DNA of 64,000 nucleotides. It comes from Sciurus carolinensis (taxonomy: Eukaryota > Chordata > Mammalia > Rodentia > Sciuridae). The first letter of the stretch is position 1, and each line of letters starts with the position of its first letter. The position numbers and the translations under genes were made by a program. This document shows, piece by piece, positions 46,792 to 60,312 of the stretch. The stretch covers positions 70,015,440-70,079,439 of the forward strand of contig NC_062232.1 of NCBI RefSeq assembly GCF_902686445.1, in the 5' to 3' direction. The notes beneath the pieces were generated by a model, which saw only the letters and a list, made by a program, of their open reading frames with translations, was not told where the DNA came from and did no database searches.

Positions 46792-48326
46792 ACAAGATGG
46801 TAGACTAGAGGTAAGCTGTGTTCCTTGTTGCTCTGGGATTCAAGCAGAGGAAATACCGTTTTTTTGCAAGGCAGTCATTGCTGCCCACTAATCCCCTGCA
46901 ATCTGCCCCCAATTTATCTGCTGCAGTTGCCTGCCCTCTGCCAGCATATCTCCTGCTTTTGAGTGCAGATCACTCTCTGACCACCCCCTATCATCTGCCA
47001 TTTGTTTGTTTGCCCACCTCTCACCTGCCCATTGCCCGCCACCCGACATCCACCCACTGATCATTTGCTGTTTGCCTGCAAACTGCCTGCAGACCTCCAT
47101 TAGATTGCCTGCTGCCTGCTGTTGCCTGGAAGTCCATTGTCACAGTATCCCCAGGTTTGGTTACACATGGCTGTCACCATCTTGCAACACCGACCAGGGC
47201 CTGCAGGTTTTGCCATCACCACTACCACCATCTTGGGGAGCAGACACCTTGGTCTGGGGATACAGACCAGGGCCTGGAGAAATATTGTAGTACCTGCAGT
47301 TATGGTTGCACCTGAGGTCTTTCTGCTCAGTGTGGTTGTGACTGTCATCTGGCTGTCTCTTTGCAGGGTTACTCCTTTGTGTAAGTGCATCTCTGATGGT
47401 CTTTCTGCAAGTTGAAAGGGCTTTGAGATATTGGGACAATAGCAAGCTTCCTGGTGAAGCTGAAACCCTGGTCCCTCAGACTGCACAGGTTGAATACTCT
47501 GTAGAAAACTGGGCTCTCTCCAGCTTAGTAAGTCCTGAAGTGCACATGGACAAAAGGGGCCAGTTACAATGGGTGGGAAGACTGGAAGAAAGTGTGAGAA
47601 CATCTTGCTATTGGTTCACTCACCCAACCAGTCCAGCACTGGACTGGAGCTAACATCAATCTTCAGACAATCCCACCTACTGGCAGAGAAGGGAAGCTGT
47701 AAAAGTTTTTGAAAGACAGTAGAAACAACCATACAATTTTCAATTGAGACTTTCCTTTCTTTTTTCCACCCTTTCTCTCACAACTCTACCATCACTGAAT
47801 CCAAATATTTCTCATGCAACAATGTATTGAGGAATGGGATATCTGAGTAGTATATTATAGTTTTATTGTGTATTCTTAAGATTTACTTTTTTTTTAAATC
47901 AGTATATATTTTTTCTCTCATCTATCTGTATCCCAGGATTCTCTTTCTCACTTCTCCCATACGAAGAGCAAACCACTAATTAATTCCTCCCTAGCTCTTA
48001 CTGTAAATTTTTACTTCTATCTTCTCTCCTTCTCCCTCATAAACCTCAAATCTTACACTACTTCTGTCCCCTCATTGTCCATCATTTGAAATGGCAAACC
48101 CTTATAACTTACTGTTTGTATTGTAGAAAATAATCAAACACTTCATTTCTGTTTGTTGTGATAAACTATAAATGCTTTAATAGGAGCCATTTGGTTTTAG
48201 GTGGTATATTGTTTGCATTGGGTGCTGTTAATATTGGTCTCCCCCTTGAAGGTGAGGTACTGAATGCCTACAGGGTAGAATCCCTATTGCCTCAGATCCA
48301 TACTGCTAGATGAGAAGACAAGCAAC
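46792..48326 (+). promoter_or_regulatory. L1 5'UTR/promoter
   Basis: GC-richer, repetitive in short cctgcc/ctgctg motifs (46900-47130), with further catcttg (YY1-like, reversed) motifs near 47180 and 47231. It differs almost wholly from the 5'UTR of the L1 at 15.4-21.7 kb. A 167-codon open frame on the opposite strand (47100-47603) crosses it. Confidence 0.75.
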
Positions 48327-49283
48327 ATGAAGAAACGAGGGAACAAACCACCTCGAAGAAACCAAGATTTTCCAACAATAGAGTTCATGAACAACACAGT
48401 AAAAGAAATGTTAGAGAAGGAGTTTAGAAAATACATAGTTAGATTGATCTTTGAAATAAAAGATGGTATTAGAGAAAATACAGGAAATGAAAGATCATTT
48501 CAATAAACAGAGATCATTAAAAGGAGTCAAGCAGAAATCCTAGAAATGAAGAACCAAAAAAAAAAGTTCAATGGAAAGTATCACCAATAAACTAGACCAC
48601 TTGGGAGATAGAACCTCAGAATGAAGACAAAATATATACTCCTGAAAATAAAGTCAACCACACAGAGAAGACGGTAAGAAACCATGAATAGAACTTCCAA
48701 AATATATGGGATAACATGAAAAGAACAAATTTAAGATTTATTGGAATAGACAAAGGCATGGAGATACAAACCAAAGGAATGCACAATCTTTTCAATGACA
48801 TACTACCAGAAAATTTCCCAAATCTAAAGAACGAAATAGAAAATCAACACCAAAAGTTTTACAGGACCCTAAATGCACAAAATTACAGCAGACTCACACC
48901 AAGGCACATTATAATGAGAATGACTAACATACAGAATAAGGACAGAATTTTAAAGGCTGAAAGAGAAAAAAATCAAATTACATATAAGGGGAAAACAATT
49001 CAGATTTCAGTTGATTTCTCAATTCAGACCTTTAATGCCAGGAGGTCCTGGAAACATATATCAAGCTCCAAAAGAAAATGGATGACAACTGAAAATTTTA
49101 TATCCAACAAAATTAAACTTCAAATTTGAAGATGAAATAAAAACTTTCCATGATAATCAAAAGTTAAAAGAATTCACAACTAGAAAGCCTGCACTACAGA
49201 ATATTCTCAGCAAAATATTCCATGAGGAGGAAATAAAAAAATTAAAAAACAAGGAAAATCAGCAAAAGGAGAAACTACACTAA
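48327..49283 (+). pseudogene. L1 ORF1, broken
   Basis: The start reads MKKRGNKPPRRNQDF and the stop TAA at 49281-49283 follows QQKEKLH. A 137-codon open piece (48716-49129) holds the RRM (MKRTNLRFIGIDKG) and the CTD (TPRHIIMRMTNIQNKDRILKA). The coiled-coil part is frame-broken. Nominal length of about 318 codons is near that of other mammalian ORF1. Confidence 0.9.
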
Positions 49284-49340
49284 AGTAAAGGTCAATCAAA
49301 GGAGAAACTAAGTCAAGTTAGAAACCAAAAATAAACCAAA

Positions 49341-52300
49341 ATGACTGGGAGTACAAATCATATCTCGGTAATACCCTGAATGTTAATGGCCTAATCTCAT
49401 TAATCAAAAGACACAGACTGGTAGACTGAATTAAAAAAGAGACCCAACAATATGGTGTCTTCAAGAAACTCACCTCCTAGGAAAGGACACCCACAAACTG
49501 AAGGTGAAAGGTTGGGAGAAAACATTCTAGTCACATGGACTGAGTAAACAAGCAGGGGTTTCCATCCTCATATCAGACAAAGTGGACTTTATACCAAAGT
49601 TAGTCAGAAGGGACAAAGAAGGATATTTCATACTGCTTAAGGGAATCATACCTCAACAAGGCATAACAATCATAAATATATATGCTCCCAACAATGGAGC
49701 TTCTACAAACCTTCTCAAGTTCAAGAATCAAATAGAACACAACACAATAACAGTATATGACTTTAACATACCTCTCTCACCACTGGATAGATCTTCTGAA
49801 GAAAAAGTAAACAAAGAAACTATAAAACTAAATAATACAATCAATGATTTAGACTTATTGAACATATTTAGAGTATTTCATCCATCATCTAGAGAATACA
49901 CTTTCTTCTCAGCAACACATGGGTCATTCTCTAAAATAGACCATATGTTATGCCACAAAGCAACTCTCAGCAAATAACAAAAAAACAGAAATACTACCCT
50001 GCATTCTACCAGATCGTAAGGGAATGAAACTAGAAATCAACAATAAAATAAAAAAAACAGAACTTACTCCAAAACCTGGAGACTAAAGAGTATGCTATAG
50101 AATGATGAATGGAAAAAATAAGAAATTGGGGGGAGATAAAAAAAATGCTTAAAGGTAAATTAGAAAACTGATAAAACATATCAAAATCTCTGGGACACCA
50201 TGAAGGCAGTGCTAAGAAGAAAGTTCTTGTATCGAGAACTTAAAAGAATAAAAGGTCAAGAAATAAATGACCTAACATTACATCTCAAAGCCCTAGATAA
50301 AGAAGAACAAATCAACACCAGAAGCAGCAGAAGACAGGAAATAAAGCCAGAGCTGAAATCAATGAAATAGAAACAACTGAAAAAACTGACAAAACAAAAA
50401 TTGGTTCTTTGAAAAAATAAATAAAAGTGATAAACCCTCAGCCTCAATAACAAAAAGAGAAAGAAAACTGAAATGACTAATATTTGTGATGAAAAAGGAA
50501 ATATCACTATGAACACTACTGAAATACAATAGATAATTAGAAAGTATTTTGATAATTTATACTACAATGAAACAGAAAATCTTGAAGATATCAACATATG
50601 ATCTACACAAACTGAATCAGGGGGACATACAAAATTAAAAAAGTTCAGTTTCAAGCAATGAAATAAAAGAAGCCATCAAAAGCCTACAAATCAAAAAAGC
50701 CCAGAACCAGATGGATTCTCAGCCGGGTTCTATAAGACCTTCCAAAGAGAATTAACACCAATATTCCTCAAATTATTCCATAAAATACTAAAGGAGTTAA
50801 CCCTTCCAAACTTAATATATGAGGCTAGTATTGTCCTGACATCAAAACCAAAAACATATGAAGGAAAGAAAACTTCAGACCAATATACCTGATGAACATA
50901 CACTCAAAAATTCTCAATAAAATTCTGGTAAATCACATTCAAAAATATACTAAAAAAGTAGTGCACCATGATCAAATGGGGTTCACCCCAGGGATGCAAG
51001 GTTGGGTCAGCATACATAAATCAATGAATGTAACACATCACATCAATGAACTTAAAGACAAGAATCATATGATTATCTCGATAGACACACAAAAGGCATT
51101 TGACAAAATACAGCATCCCTTTATGCTCAAAACTAGAAAATCTAGGGATAGTAGGAACATACCTCAACATTGTAAAAGCTATCTGTGCTAAACCCAAGGC
51201 CAACATCATTCTAAATGTAGAAAAATTGAAAGCAGTCCCTCTAAAAATTGGAACAAGACAGGGATGCTCTCTTTCACCACTTCTATTCAACATTGTTCTC
51301 AAAACTCTAGCCAGAGCAAACAGGAAGAAGAAAGAAAATAAATATATATGAATAGGAAAAGAAGAACTTGAACTATCACTCTTTTCTGAAAACATGATTG
51401 TATATTTAGAAGATCCAAAAAAATTCCACCAGAAAACCCCTAGAACTCATAAATGAATTGAGCAAAGTAGAAGGATATAAAATCAACACCCACAAATCAA
51501 GCACATTTCTAAACATAAACAATGAATCTACTGCAAAAAAAATTAGGAAAACCATTCCATTCACTGTGGCCTCAAAAAAATAAAATTGATTATTTGGGAA
51601 TCAATGTAACAAAAGAGATGAAAAACCTCTATAATGAAAACTACAGCATACTAAAGAAAGAAATTAAAGAAGACCTTAGAAGATGGAAATATCTCCCTTG
51701 TTTTTGGATAGCCAGAATTAATATTGTCAAAATGATCATACTACCAAAGTGTTTTACAGATTCAATGAAATTCATATTAAAATCCTAATGACAATCTTCA
51801 GAGAACTAGAAAAAGCAATCATGAAATGAGTTTGGAAAAATAAGAGACCCAGAATAGCCAAGGAATTCCTTAGCAAGAAGAGTGACGCAGGAGGCATCAC
51901 AACACCAGACCTTAAACTATACTACAGAGCAATAGTAACAAAAGCAGCATGGTATTGGCACTAAGATAGACAGGTAGACCAATGATACAGAATGTAAGAC
52001 ACAGAGACAAACCCACATAAATATGGTTATCTCATACTACACAAAGATGCTAAAAACATACAATGGAGAAAAGATAGCCTATTCAACAATTGGTACTTAA
52101 AAACTGGAAATCCATATGTAAAAAAATGAAATTAAAACTCTATCTCTCACCCTACCCCAAAATCAACTCAAAGTGGATCAAAGACTTAGGCACTAAAACA
52201 GACCCTGCACCTAATAGAAGAAAAAGTAGGCCCAAATCTTCACCATGTAGGCTTAGGACCTAACTTCCTTAACAAAACTCCTAAATCACAAGAAGTAAAA

Positions 52301-53100
52301 AAAAGAATCGAATGGGATGACTTCAAACTAAAAAGCTTCTTCCCAGCAAAGGAAACAATCAATAATATGAAAAAAAGAGCCTACTGTTTGGGAGACTGTC
52401 TTTACCACATGCACCTCAGATAGAGCACTAACCTCCAAGATACATAAATAACTCAAAAATTTAACACCTAAAAAACAACCCAATCAATAAATGAGCTAAG
52501 GAACTGAACAGACACTTCACAGAAGAAGAAATACAATCGATCAACAAATGTATGAAAAAATGTTCATCATCTAGCAGTTACAGAAATGCAAATCAAAACT
52601 GTTGTAAGATATCATCTTACTCTAGTTAGAATGGCAAGTTTCAAGAATACAAGCAATAATAAGTGTTGGTGAGGATGTGTGGAAAAAGGTACGCTCATAC
52701 ATTGCTATTGGGACTGCAGATTGGTGCAACCACTATGGAATGCAGTGTGGAGATTCCTCAGAAAATGTGGAATGGAACCACCATTTACCCAGCTATCCCA
52801 CTCCTCAGTCTATACACAAAGGTCTTAAAATCAGCATACTACAGTGACACAGCCACATCAATGTTTATAGAAGCTTGATTTATAATGGCTAAACTATGGA
52901 ACCAACCTAGTTGCCCTTCAACAGATGAGTGAATAAATAAAATGTAGTACATCTTCACAATGGAATATTACTCAGCCTTAAAGAAGAGTGAAATTCTGGC
53001 ATTTGCAGGTAAAAGGAGGGAGCCAGAGAATATCATGCTAAGTGAAATAAGACTATCCCCAAACACCAAAGCCAAATGTTTTCTCTGATAAGTGGATGAT
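49341..53100 (+). pseudogene. L1 ORF2, broken
   Basis: The start at 49341 leads into the endonuclease (49582-49977, with SPLDRSSEEKVNKE and FSATHGSFSKIDHM). RT pieces are at 50892-51191 ([12 protein letters not shown]) and 51100-51351 ([16 protein letters not shown]). The catalytic FADD box is altered: near 51380 the DNA reads SLFSENM in its place. A C-terminal Cys-rich remnant is near 52650-52880. Multiple frameshifts; inactive. Confidence 0.9.
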
Positions 53101-53384
53101 GACCCATAGTGGAGTGTGGGTAGGGAAGAATGAAGGAACTTTGGATTGGGCAGAAGGGAGTGAGGGGAGGAGTGGGACATTTGGGATGGGGAGGATAGTA
53201 GAATGAGACAGACATTATTATCCTACATTCATGTATGATTATCCTACTAATGTGATTCAGCACTATGTACATCCAGAGGAATGAGAAGTTATGCTCCTTT
53301 TGTGTACATTGTACAAAAATGTATTCTACTGTCGTGTATAACCAATTAAAACAAATTTTTAAAAAATGGTTAAAGTTGAAAAAA

Positions 53385-53575
53385 AAGATAGTATAAAAAC
53401 CTCTAGACAGAGAGCCGCAGACAGTAACCTTTTTGAGACCCCTCTCATCCAAAGAGCACTTTCATTGCTTTCTTATAATAAATGTGCTACAAATTTCTCA
53501 CCTCTGTCACTGCATATTTCATTCTTCTGTTGAGTGACACAAGAACCCTTCAGCTCTTGCACACCCCGTGTTAAA
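53385..53575 (+). mobile_element. Partial LTR (R-U5-like) after the L1
   Basis: agtataaaaacctctagaca (TATA) and, about 90 bp later, ataataaatgtgctacaaat (poly-A signal), then a C/T-rich U5-like part. It does not match the LTR-like piece at 46395-46791. It may be the downstream part of a third LTR. Confidence 0.45.
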
Positions 53576-53859
53576 ATAATAATAGAAACTTTCCTCGGTT
53601 TAAGAGTATTATATTATGTACACAAAAATTATGCACACATACCCCAAAATAGCAATCATAAGGTTTTAAATGTCCTACCCCTAAAATAGAGAATGAAAAT
53701 TATGTACTGTACCCTGTCAAGATCTTCCATTCTGAGCCCCTACTCTCTACCCCTACTAATCTTGTAGTAGCCAGAGCAGAAGCAAGTCCCCACCTCTTGA
53801 TGAAAATGGAGTAAAAGTTTTGACAATGGGAAAATGTAACAGAGCAATTTGGGGAGATA
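53576..53859. other. Unassigned stretch inside the provirus
   Basis: No gene or nameable repeat. It may be proviral DNA before the 3' LTR. Confidence 0.4.
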
Positions 53860-54335
53860 TTTTTTTAATAAAATCATTCTGTTGGATAAAATGTTTTCCT
53901 TACAGTTACTTCCACCTGTAAGATTTCTTTAATCTATTTCCCCAATCTTTAACCCTTTTTCAAAATTTTAAATTCTTTGGAAAACCCTCTCCTCCCTTCA
54001 AATTTTATCTAAAAAGGAAATGCAGATCCTGACACTAGAATGCTGAGGTTCCCTTTGATATGATAATGATCTTCAGAGATTAAGATAAATGTAAACAAGG
54101 AGGTGGGGATGCTTTTGGAAAAGGACCAGTATCTTGAAGTGAATTTCCTGTCTTTTGTTCCACTGCATCATTATCCCTCTCACAGAAGCTGTCTATGCCC
54201 CTGAGCCCCAAAACATGGAGATTGTCAACAGAAAGGTCTTCATCTTCCTCAGATCTGGCCTTGAATTAAGCCTGTCTTTCCTCACCAACCTGCCATCTGA
54301 GATTTAGTGGAGAATGACCAGCAGAGAAGCTTTTT
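53860..54335 (+). mobile_element. ERV1-type LTR, 3' copy of the decayed provirus
   Basis: Collinear with 41600-42310: ttaatctatttccccaatct, atctaaaaaggaaatgcaga, cttgaagtgaatttcctgtc, gagccccaaaacatggagat, gccttgaattaagcctgtct. The two copies lie 12 kb apart in the same orientation with integrase remains between, as in a provirus. By eye they differ a lot, which implies great age. Confidence 0.6.
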
Positions 54336-55321
54336 TCCCAGGAAAGAACAGACACATGCACACACATGTGATTTAGATAGGATTCGAGAAGGATAAGCTA
54401 AGATATCCCACAAAACCATCTCTAATAGTGTATAATGATAAGAAAACAAAAAATCTCATAATCAATTCTATAAAATCCACATTAGAATGAGTTGTTATTC
54501 TTAGAAGTAATGGATACAAGCTCTAACTACATAGTAATCATTCAAAGAGGAATCCATAAAAAATCTTTTTGTTGGTTTAATGCTTAAGTGCCACGATTTT
54601 AATAAACCTTGTACTTTCATCATCAGATAAACTATACCAGGCATGATTTAAATAGAACAGTATAGTTATATGCAATGATTTTCAGGTAAATATAAACAAG
54701 CAGTTTGGGGAATAAAGTTTAAATGTGTTTATTATAAATTTTACTAACAAAAAGATATGTAGCATAAATATATCAAAATAGATTCTACTCTCATGTGTAA
54801 CTAAAAAGAATAAATGAAAATAAAAAAGATGTGTAGCAGACAATCTAATCAAATTACAATACTCTTTAATTTCATATAGATAATTATTTACAGAATGTTT
54901 CTTTGGTTTTTGCCAAACTCTTATAGCTATAGTCAACCTTAACTATAATTAATAACTGAGTGTAATTTTGCCATGAATGTTGATTTGTTACCATCTAGGA
55001 GTGTTGAGATAGTTGTCTCTGTTCAGCAAATAATTGAAGAACAAGACACAGAGATAGCAAGTGAACAAAGATTTATTGCAAGCAAAAGCAACAGACTTCT
55101 CTAAAGAGAAGGGGTACCAGAGCTGGGAGTCCATTAGAGAAGGTTTGGATTGTTCTTTTGATATCCTCTGGAATTCCTCCTTTTCTTATCTTCTCTCCTT
55201 TCCATGCTCTTCTCTCTATTTTTTATTGGTGTTCCCTATATTCATATGTCTATTTTACCTTATCTATTGGATTCCCCACTTAGGTGCACCAAGTACAGAA
55301 GTATCTATTGATTGGGTATTG
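54336..55321. other. AT-rich DNA with a short L1 tail
   Basis: About 54740-54835 resembles the last bases of an L1 (atatatcaaaatagattcta, ctctcatgtgtaactaaaaa) with an A-rich end. The rest is unassigned. Confidence 0.5.
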
Positions 55322-55425
55322 TTAAGTTGATAAGGCTGACCTTGAACTTGCAATTCTCCTGCCTCAGCCCCCTGAGTCACTGGGATTGTAAGTGTGTGTC
55401 ATTACATGTGGTAAGAGCTACATTT
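55322..55425 (-). mobile_element. B1-like SINE fragment
   Basis: The plus strand shows reversed B1: ataaggctgaccttgaactt, gcaattctcctgcctcagcc, then gagtcactgggattgtaag. No ID half is visible. Confidence 0.8.
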
Positions 55426-56179
55426 TTTAAAAAACTCTTATAGCAAGAAACTAATAAAAGATGTCTAAAGCTAATAAATTAAGAAATAACAGAATAAAGC
55501 ATACTATATATAGCTTATTAGATGGCAGACTAAACTATTATAACATATACACACAAGAAAAATCAGCGGCTCAGGAATAAGAAATTTATTTATTTATGAC
55601 ATAGCAATCAACTATGCTTATTCCAGGATATAAGGTCACTCTACTTCACTCCATTATTCAGGACTGTACCTGAAGACAACTTTCTGACATCATAAATATA
55701 GGTTTCTAGAAACTCCCTAGCTATTGCTATTCTGCTATTTAGCAAGATTTATTCCTAAAGCACTGACCCAGAAGTGACATATAAAAATCACATTACATTA
55801 AAAATAATGTAATCACTCACCAGAGGAGACTACAAAAGAAGTTTATAATTGATATATCTAAGTAGGCTGCCATGCACTTACATTTCAACGTTGTAGGGGA
55901 GACAAAGATTCTGATGGATGCAGAGTATTCTCTGACTCATTAAAGTAAACAGAATAAATCAATTAACTTTATATCTATACATAATTGTGTTGAGTAGTTG
56001 AGTAGCTAGCATGGAATGAATAACTTTGAAGTCCCTATTCATCAAAATATATACAGATATTTCTCCAATAATTTCAGTTTCAAAATATAGATTTAAGATA
56101 GCCAACCAGTACTTGTGATGGGAATTTTGTCAAGATTAAACAGTAGAAACAAACTCACAAACACATGTGTATACATTCA

Positions 56180-56214
<35 letters not shown>

Positions 56215-56588
56215 CTGCTTGTGTGCATGCATGTATAAATGCAAATATATATGACACTAAGGTTAATATGTATATATTAAACATACCTTTGTATATGCAA
56301 ATGTACAGTCTTATAGCTTAAAAGCATGATAACAGTTTTTTAAAGAAGTATAAAACACAGGATGATAGAATGACAAAAATATGATATTGTGTACTTAAAA
56401 TAGTCATGATGATGGTAAAAGAGAAAGAAGAATTTTACTTGGAAAAAGAAATAATCAAATACTAGATTTGTTCAATTGCATTTAGGTTGGAGATTTATGT
56501 AATTAAACAATAAAAAGAACAAATATAATTAAAATTCCTGCCAAATAATAGCATGACATATGTTTAATCTTTGGTTTGTTTGTTTTGT
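55426..56588. other. AT-rich DNA with (TG)n tract
   Basis: No gene. (TG)n at 56183-56212. Confidence 0.6.
56183..56212. repeat. (TG)n microsatellite
   Basis: About 15 TG units. Confidence 0.95.
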
Positions 56589-56662
56589 GTATGTGTGTGT
56601 GATGCTGTGGAATGAACCCAGGGCCTCTTGCATGCTCTACCATTGAGCTACATCCCCAGCTA
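56589..56662 (-). mobile_element. ID SINE, diverged, minus strand
   Basis: gaatgaacccagggcctctt (reversed B box), gcatgctctaccattgagct and acatccccagc, after a TG-rich tail. Confidence 0.8.
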
Positions 56663-58485
56663 AATATCCCATTGAGCTGAACTATTCAGGAGGGCCTTCT
56701 CACTGAATGGCTCAACCTCTGTTGAACTTTTCTCAGTCAAAGCCAGGTCTTTGATTCATAGCCTTGGTTCGGATATATTAACTACCACAGTACTTGCCAT
56801 CACAATTAATGCTATTAACATCTTTATACTGTGATTCCTAGATTTTTAATGTTTTTTAGATCATCTCTATATGACAGTTGAATGTTACAATTTTTTTGTT
56901 TTATTTATTTTATTAAGCAAAGTAGTCAAATCAGTCAGAAGTACATAAAAATAAACCAGATAGTTGAACTGTGCTCATCATATTAATACTTCCTTTATCT
57001 GTGAGTTTTGAGGGTGTGAGTCTGTATTACAGTCAAGGGGTCTATGATTACATTGGAACTAGAAGCCCAATTCATATTTATTATAATTTTATTTCGATGA
57101 GTTGTGTGAATACTTTACATGGAGATACCTGCAATGGTGACTTCTTCACACACTGTTTTAAAAACCTGCCTTAAAACCATGTCCAGGAATAAATAATAAT
57201 TCTGAACATCTAAATCATATTCTTAGAAGTCAGTACTTGTAATATTTCTTCTCAACTGATGTGTAAATATAGTACCCACCTCTATCAGTGAACAAAGAAG
57301 AATGATCTCCATTCACAAACCAAGATTCATTTTACTGGTAAATAATTGATGCTTAAGCCAAAAGCATTAAAGTATTTATATGGTTTTAATAAAACTTATG
57401 TTTCAATTTATTTTCCCTTCTATGAAGTTCCTGTCAACCTACCTTTGAACTACATTATAGATATTTTCAGGCAATTATTGAAATAGTTTCTATGTGCCTA
57501 TGGGACTCAGGTTCCATTCATACTGGAAAATTTTAGTCAATTACTGTTGTGTGGAACTGGTCTGATAAGCCCAACATTTTCTATTGCAGCAAAAACAAAA
57601 TTAACCAACCAAACAAACAATAAACAAGATAGAAAACAGGAAGATCATATAGCATTTTCACCCACATTTTTCCATACTGCCATCACATGATTTTAGGTAA
57701 TAGATGTGAAATATTCCTAGGACCCAGGCAATCTCATATATAATTATATTATAGGCAATCACATAAATACATGTGATAATCATTTACAATTCATTTGTTG
57801 GTAAGGTCTTTATGGAAATCAAAAGATATCTAAAACTATTTACATGGAAGTATGGTAGATGACTCATATTTTTATAACTATGTTATTTAGACCAATCAGA
57901 GAGATTTTCTTTCTGCTATTATATAAAAACTATTCTCTGGCCTTGAGAGTTCATCAACAAGTAGAGAGCAGATGCTGTGAATCTTTGTAGCCCAAAGAAT
58001 GCTATTGCCTAGTGTATAACTGTATTTGGTTTGATGCATAATTAATGGTTTTACATCTTTTATTTTGACTCCTGAGAAGTTTAATGAAAGAATATTGTTT
58101 AGAAAACTCACATACTCAACCTCCTTTCACCCTTAAGATTGTAGACTTGAAACTAATTGCTGTATGCTACATGCTCTTAATTTATATATTTGAACAAGTT
58201 ATATTCTAGTGATAAGTTAGTCACATATGAAAATCATATAAATCAGACTTCTAAGGCAACTAGAGTAAATTAATTGGAAGGATTTGAGCCATTCTGACTA
58301 TCAATCTATAAATATGATGAATATCTTATCTGAAAAATAAAGTTTAATACACAATGTTTTCATATACATTTATAAGTATTAAATATAAGTATAATATAGT
58401 TATATATATAGACATATGTGTTTATATATAGACTTGAATAATACCTCTCAATAGTTTACCATAGTTATTTCCTAACACTTACATG

Positions 58486-58515
58486 TTAATATACAGTGAT
58501 CTATAATACTTAAGT
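58486..58515 (+). repeat. Dispersed 30-bp repeat, copy 1
   Basis: Starts ttaatatacagtgatct and ends aatacttaagt. Differs at one base from 60313-60342. It belongs to no repeat I recognise. Confidence 0.7.
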
Positions 58516-60312
58516 TTAACAGTTATTAGCCAAAGATAGTCTGATCTACCAATCTTATGTTTCTCACCTAGAATCATAGAAACTGAGGAACAAAAAGACA
58601 GTAGAGCTCAACTCTTAGAACCCCTCATTGATGCTTATATTGATTCTATCACAACTGCTTAATCAACAGACCCTCTGTTTGCATACTACCACTAGAACAA
58701 AACTTATTACCAACCCAGGAATCTCACTAGTTTGTAGACAGACAAAATTTTTTAGTTCTTTTTTTTCATGTTGAAACAGTTACTTCTAGTTGATTACCCA
58801 ATATTTGTTTTATTTTTCGTTATTAATATAATGACTAAACCAGGATAGCTGTACAATGTGTATGCAGGGACCCCATTGAAAGTATGGACATCAATCTTCC
58901 CTTTTCGTGGGCTATTCCAACGTATGTCAAATGGGCATCTTCCCGGAGATTGTGTCCTCCCCACTGGATATGATTGGAAGCTATTTTAGATGTAGAAAAG
59001 AGGTTTCACTAAGTTTCCTGCTCAGTCATCAGCCTAGGGTCCAGATGGTGACTGCTCTGCCCTTCCCTGAGATGACATGGGAGACACATCCAACCTCAAC
59101 TATCCCCACACTCTTATCAAGGTGCCAGTTGGTTGACAACCTTTCCCTACCAATTCATCCTGGATACTAGCTGGGGCACAGAGAAGCTATAGCAGTGAGG
59201 CAGAGATAGGAACAGTGAGGGTAAGAAATTGTACCTAGAATTCAAGCAGAAGATAAGTGACATGACTGCATATGGGTACATATTCCACTACCACATTTGA
59301 CTCCACTTATTATACAAAAATTCAAGATAAAAAGTATAACAAATTTTAAGCCAGAAACTTCTAGATTTAAACCTCAATCATAGGGTCCTTCTGAATTCAT
59401 GGTCTTCTATAGTAGCCCTGGTCATAAACCCATGAATGGTCACACTGTGCCCTAAATTAAAGGATGAAAGTCATGTACAAAATATGTTAAGAACAGAAAA
59501 AAACTGAGGTTTTAGCAATTTTACAGTTTCCTTACTATCTTGGCACTACCTGTTTCCAAATGTCTTTTACAAAAAGAATACTACCTACCCAAACTTTTAA
59601 GTCACAGTATTTTCATCTCTGTTGACAATTATTAAATGCAATTACTAATTAATAAACATTATAGTTAAAATTATTTCCCTGTTGCTCCCATACATTCTTT
59701 CTTAAAATATTATATAGGATAATTAAGTAAACATTCAAATATATAGCAGAATTTGTAAACTTGTTTTACAATCAGCCTGCCATTCCTTATGTTCATAATC
59801 TCAGAAACTGCTCCTGATTTTATATTTCTACTAACATAACTTTTCATCATTTCTATCACATAATTCCTTACCTTTTTCATTGCCCTTTACTTATTTATCA
59901 TTGAACTAAACCTCGACCATATTGGGACATAGCAGAATAGTAGCTTACTGAAAGAAAGAAAAATAAAATATAATTTTCAGGTTTCCAGAAGCCAACTCTG
60001 AATCATTGAACTACTTTTTAATTCTCCTTCCACCTCTGATTTTGCAGTATGTTGGGTCATCATTAAACATGTACAAACCAAGATCAAAATTCTTTCCAAG
60101 CTACTTTCATGCTTTTTAGTTGCACATCTGGTTCATAAATTAGATTTTGAAATAAATATGGCAATATTTGAAGTATTACATGACTAATTATGGTTTTTCT
60201 TTGTTTATAATCAATATTTTTACATTCTCAACATTGAGTATATTATTTTGTTATAAACACCTGCTTAAATGCTAATGGACCTGATATATGTCCCATTTTA
60301 AAAGACCATCTA

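Larger units (their letters stand above)
46792..53375 (+). mobile_element. Nearly full-length L1 LINE (~6.6 kb), older copy
   Basis: Starts caagatggtagactagaggt, the YY1-like head typical of an L1 5' end. It has a ~1.5-kb 5'UTR, ORF1 (48327-49283), ORF2 (49341-~53100) and a 3'UTR ending acaaaaatgtattctactgt, then gtgtataaccaattaaaaca and an A-rich tail. It lies between the two ERV1 LTR copies. Many frameshifts and stops in both ORFs. No clear TSD was found. Confidence 0.92.
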
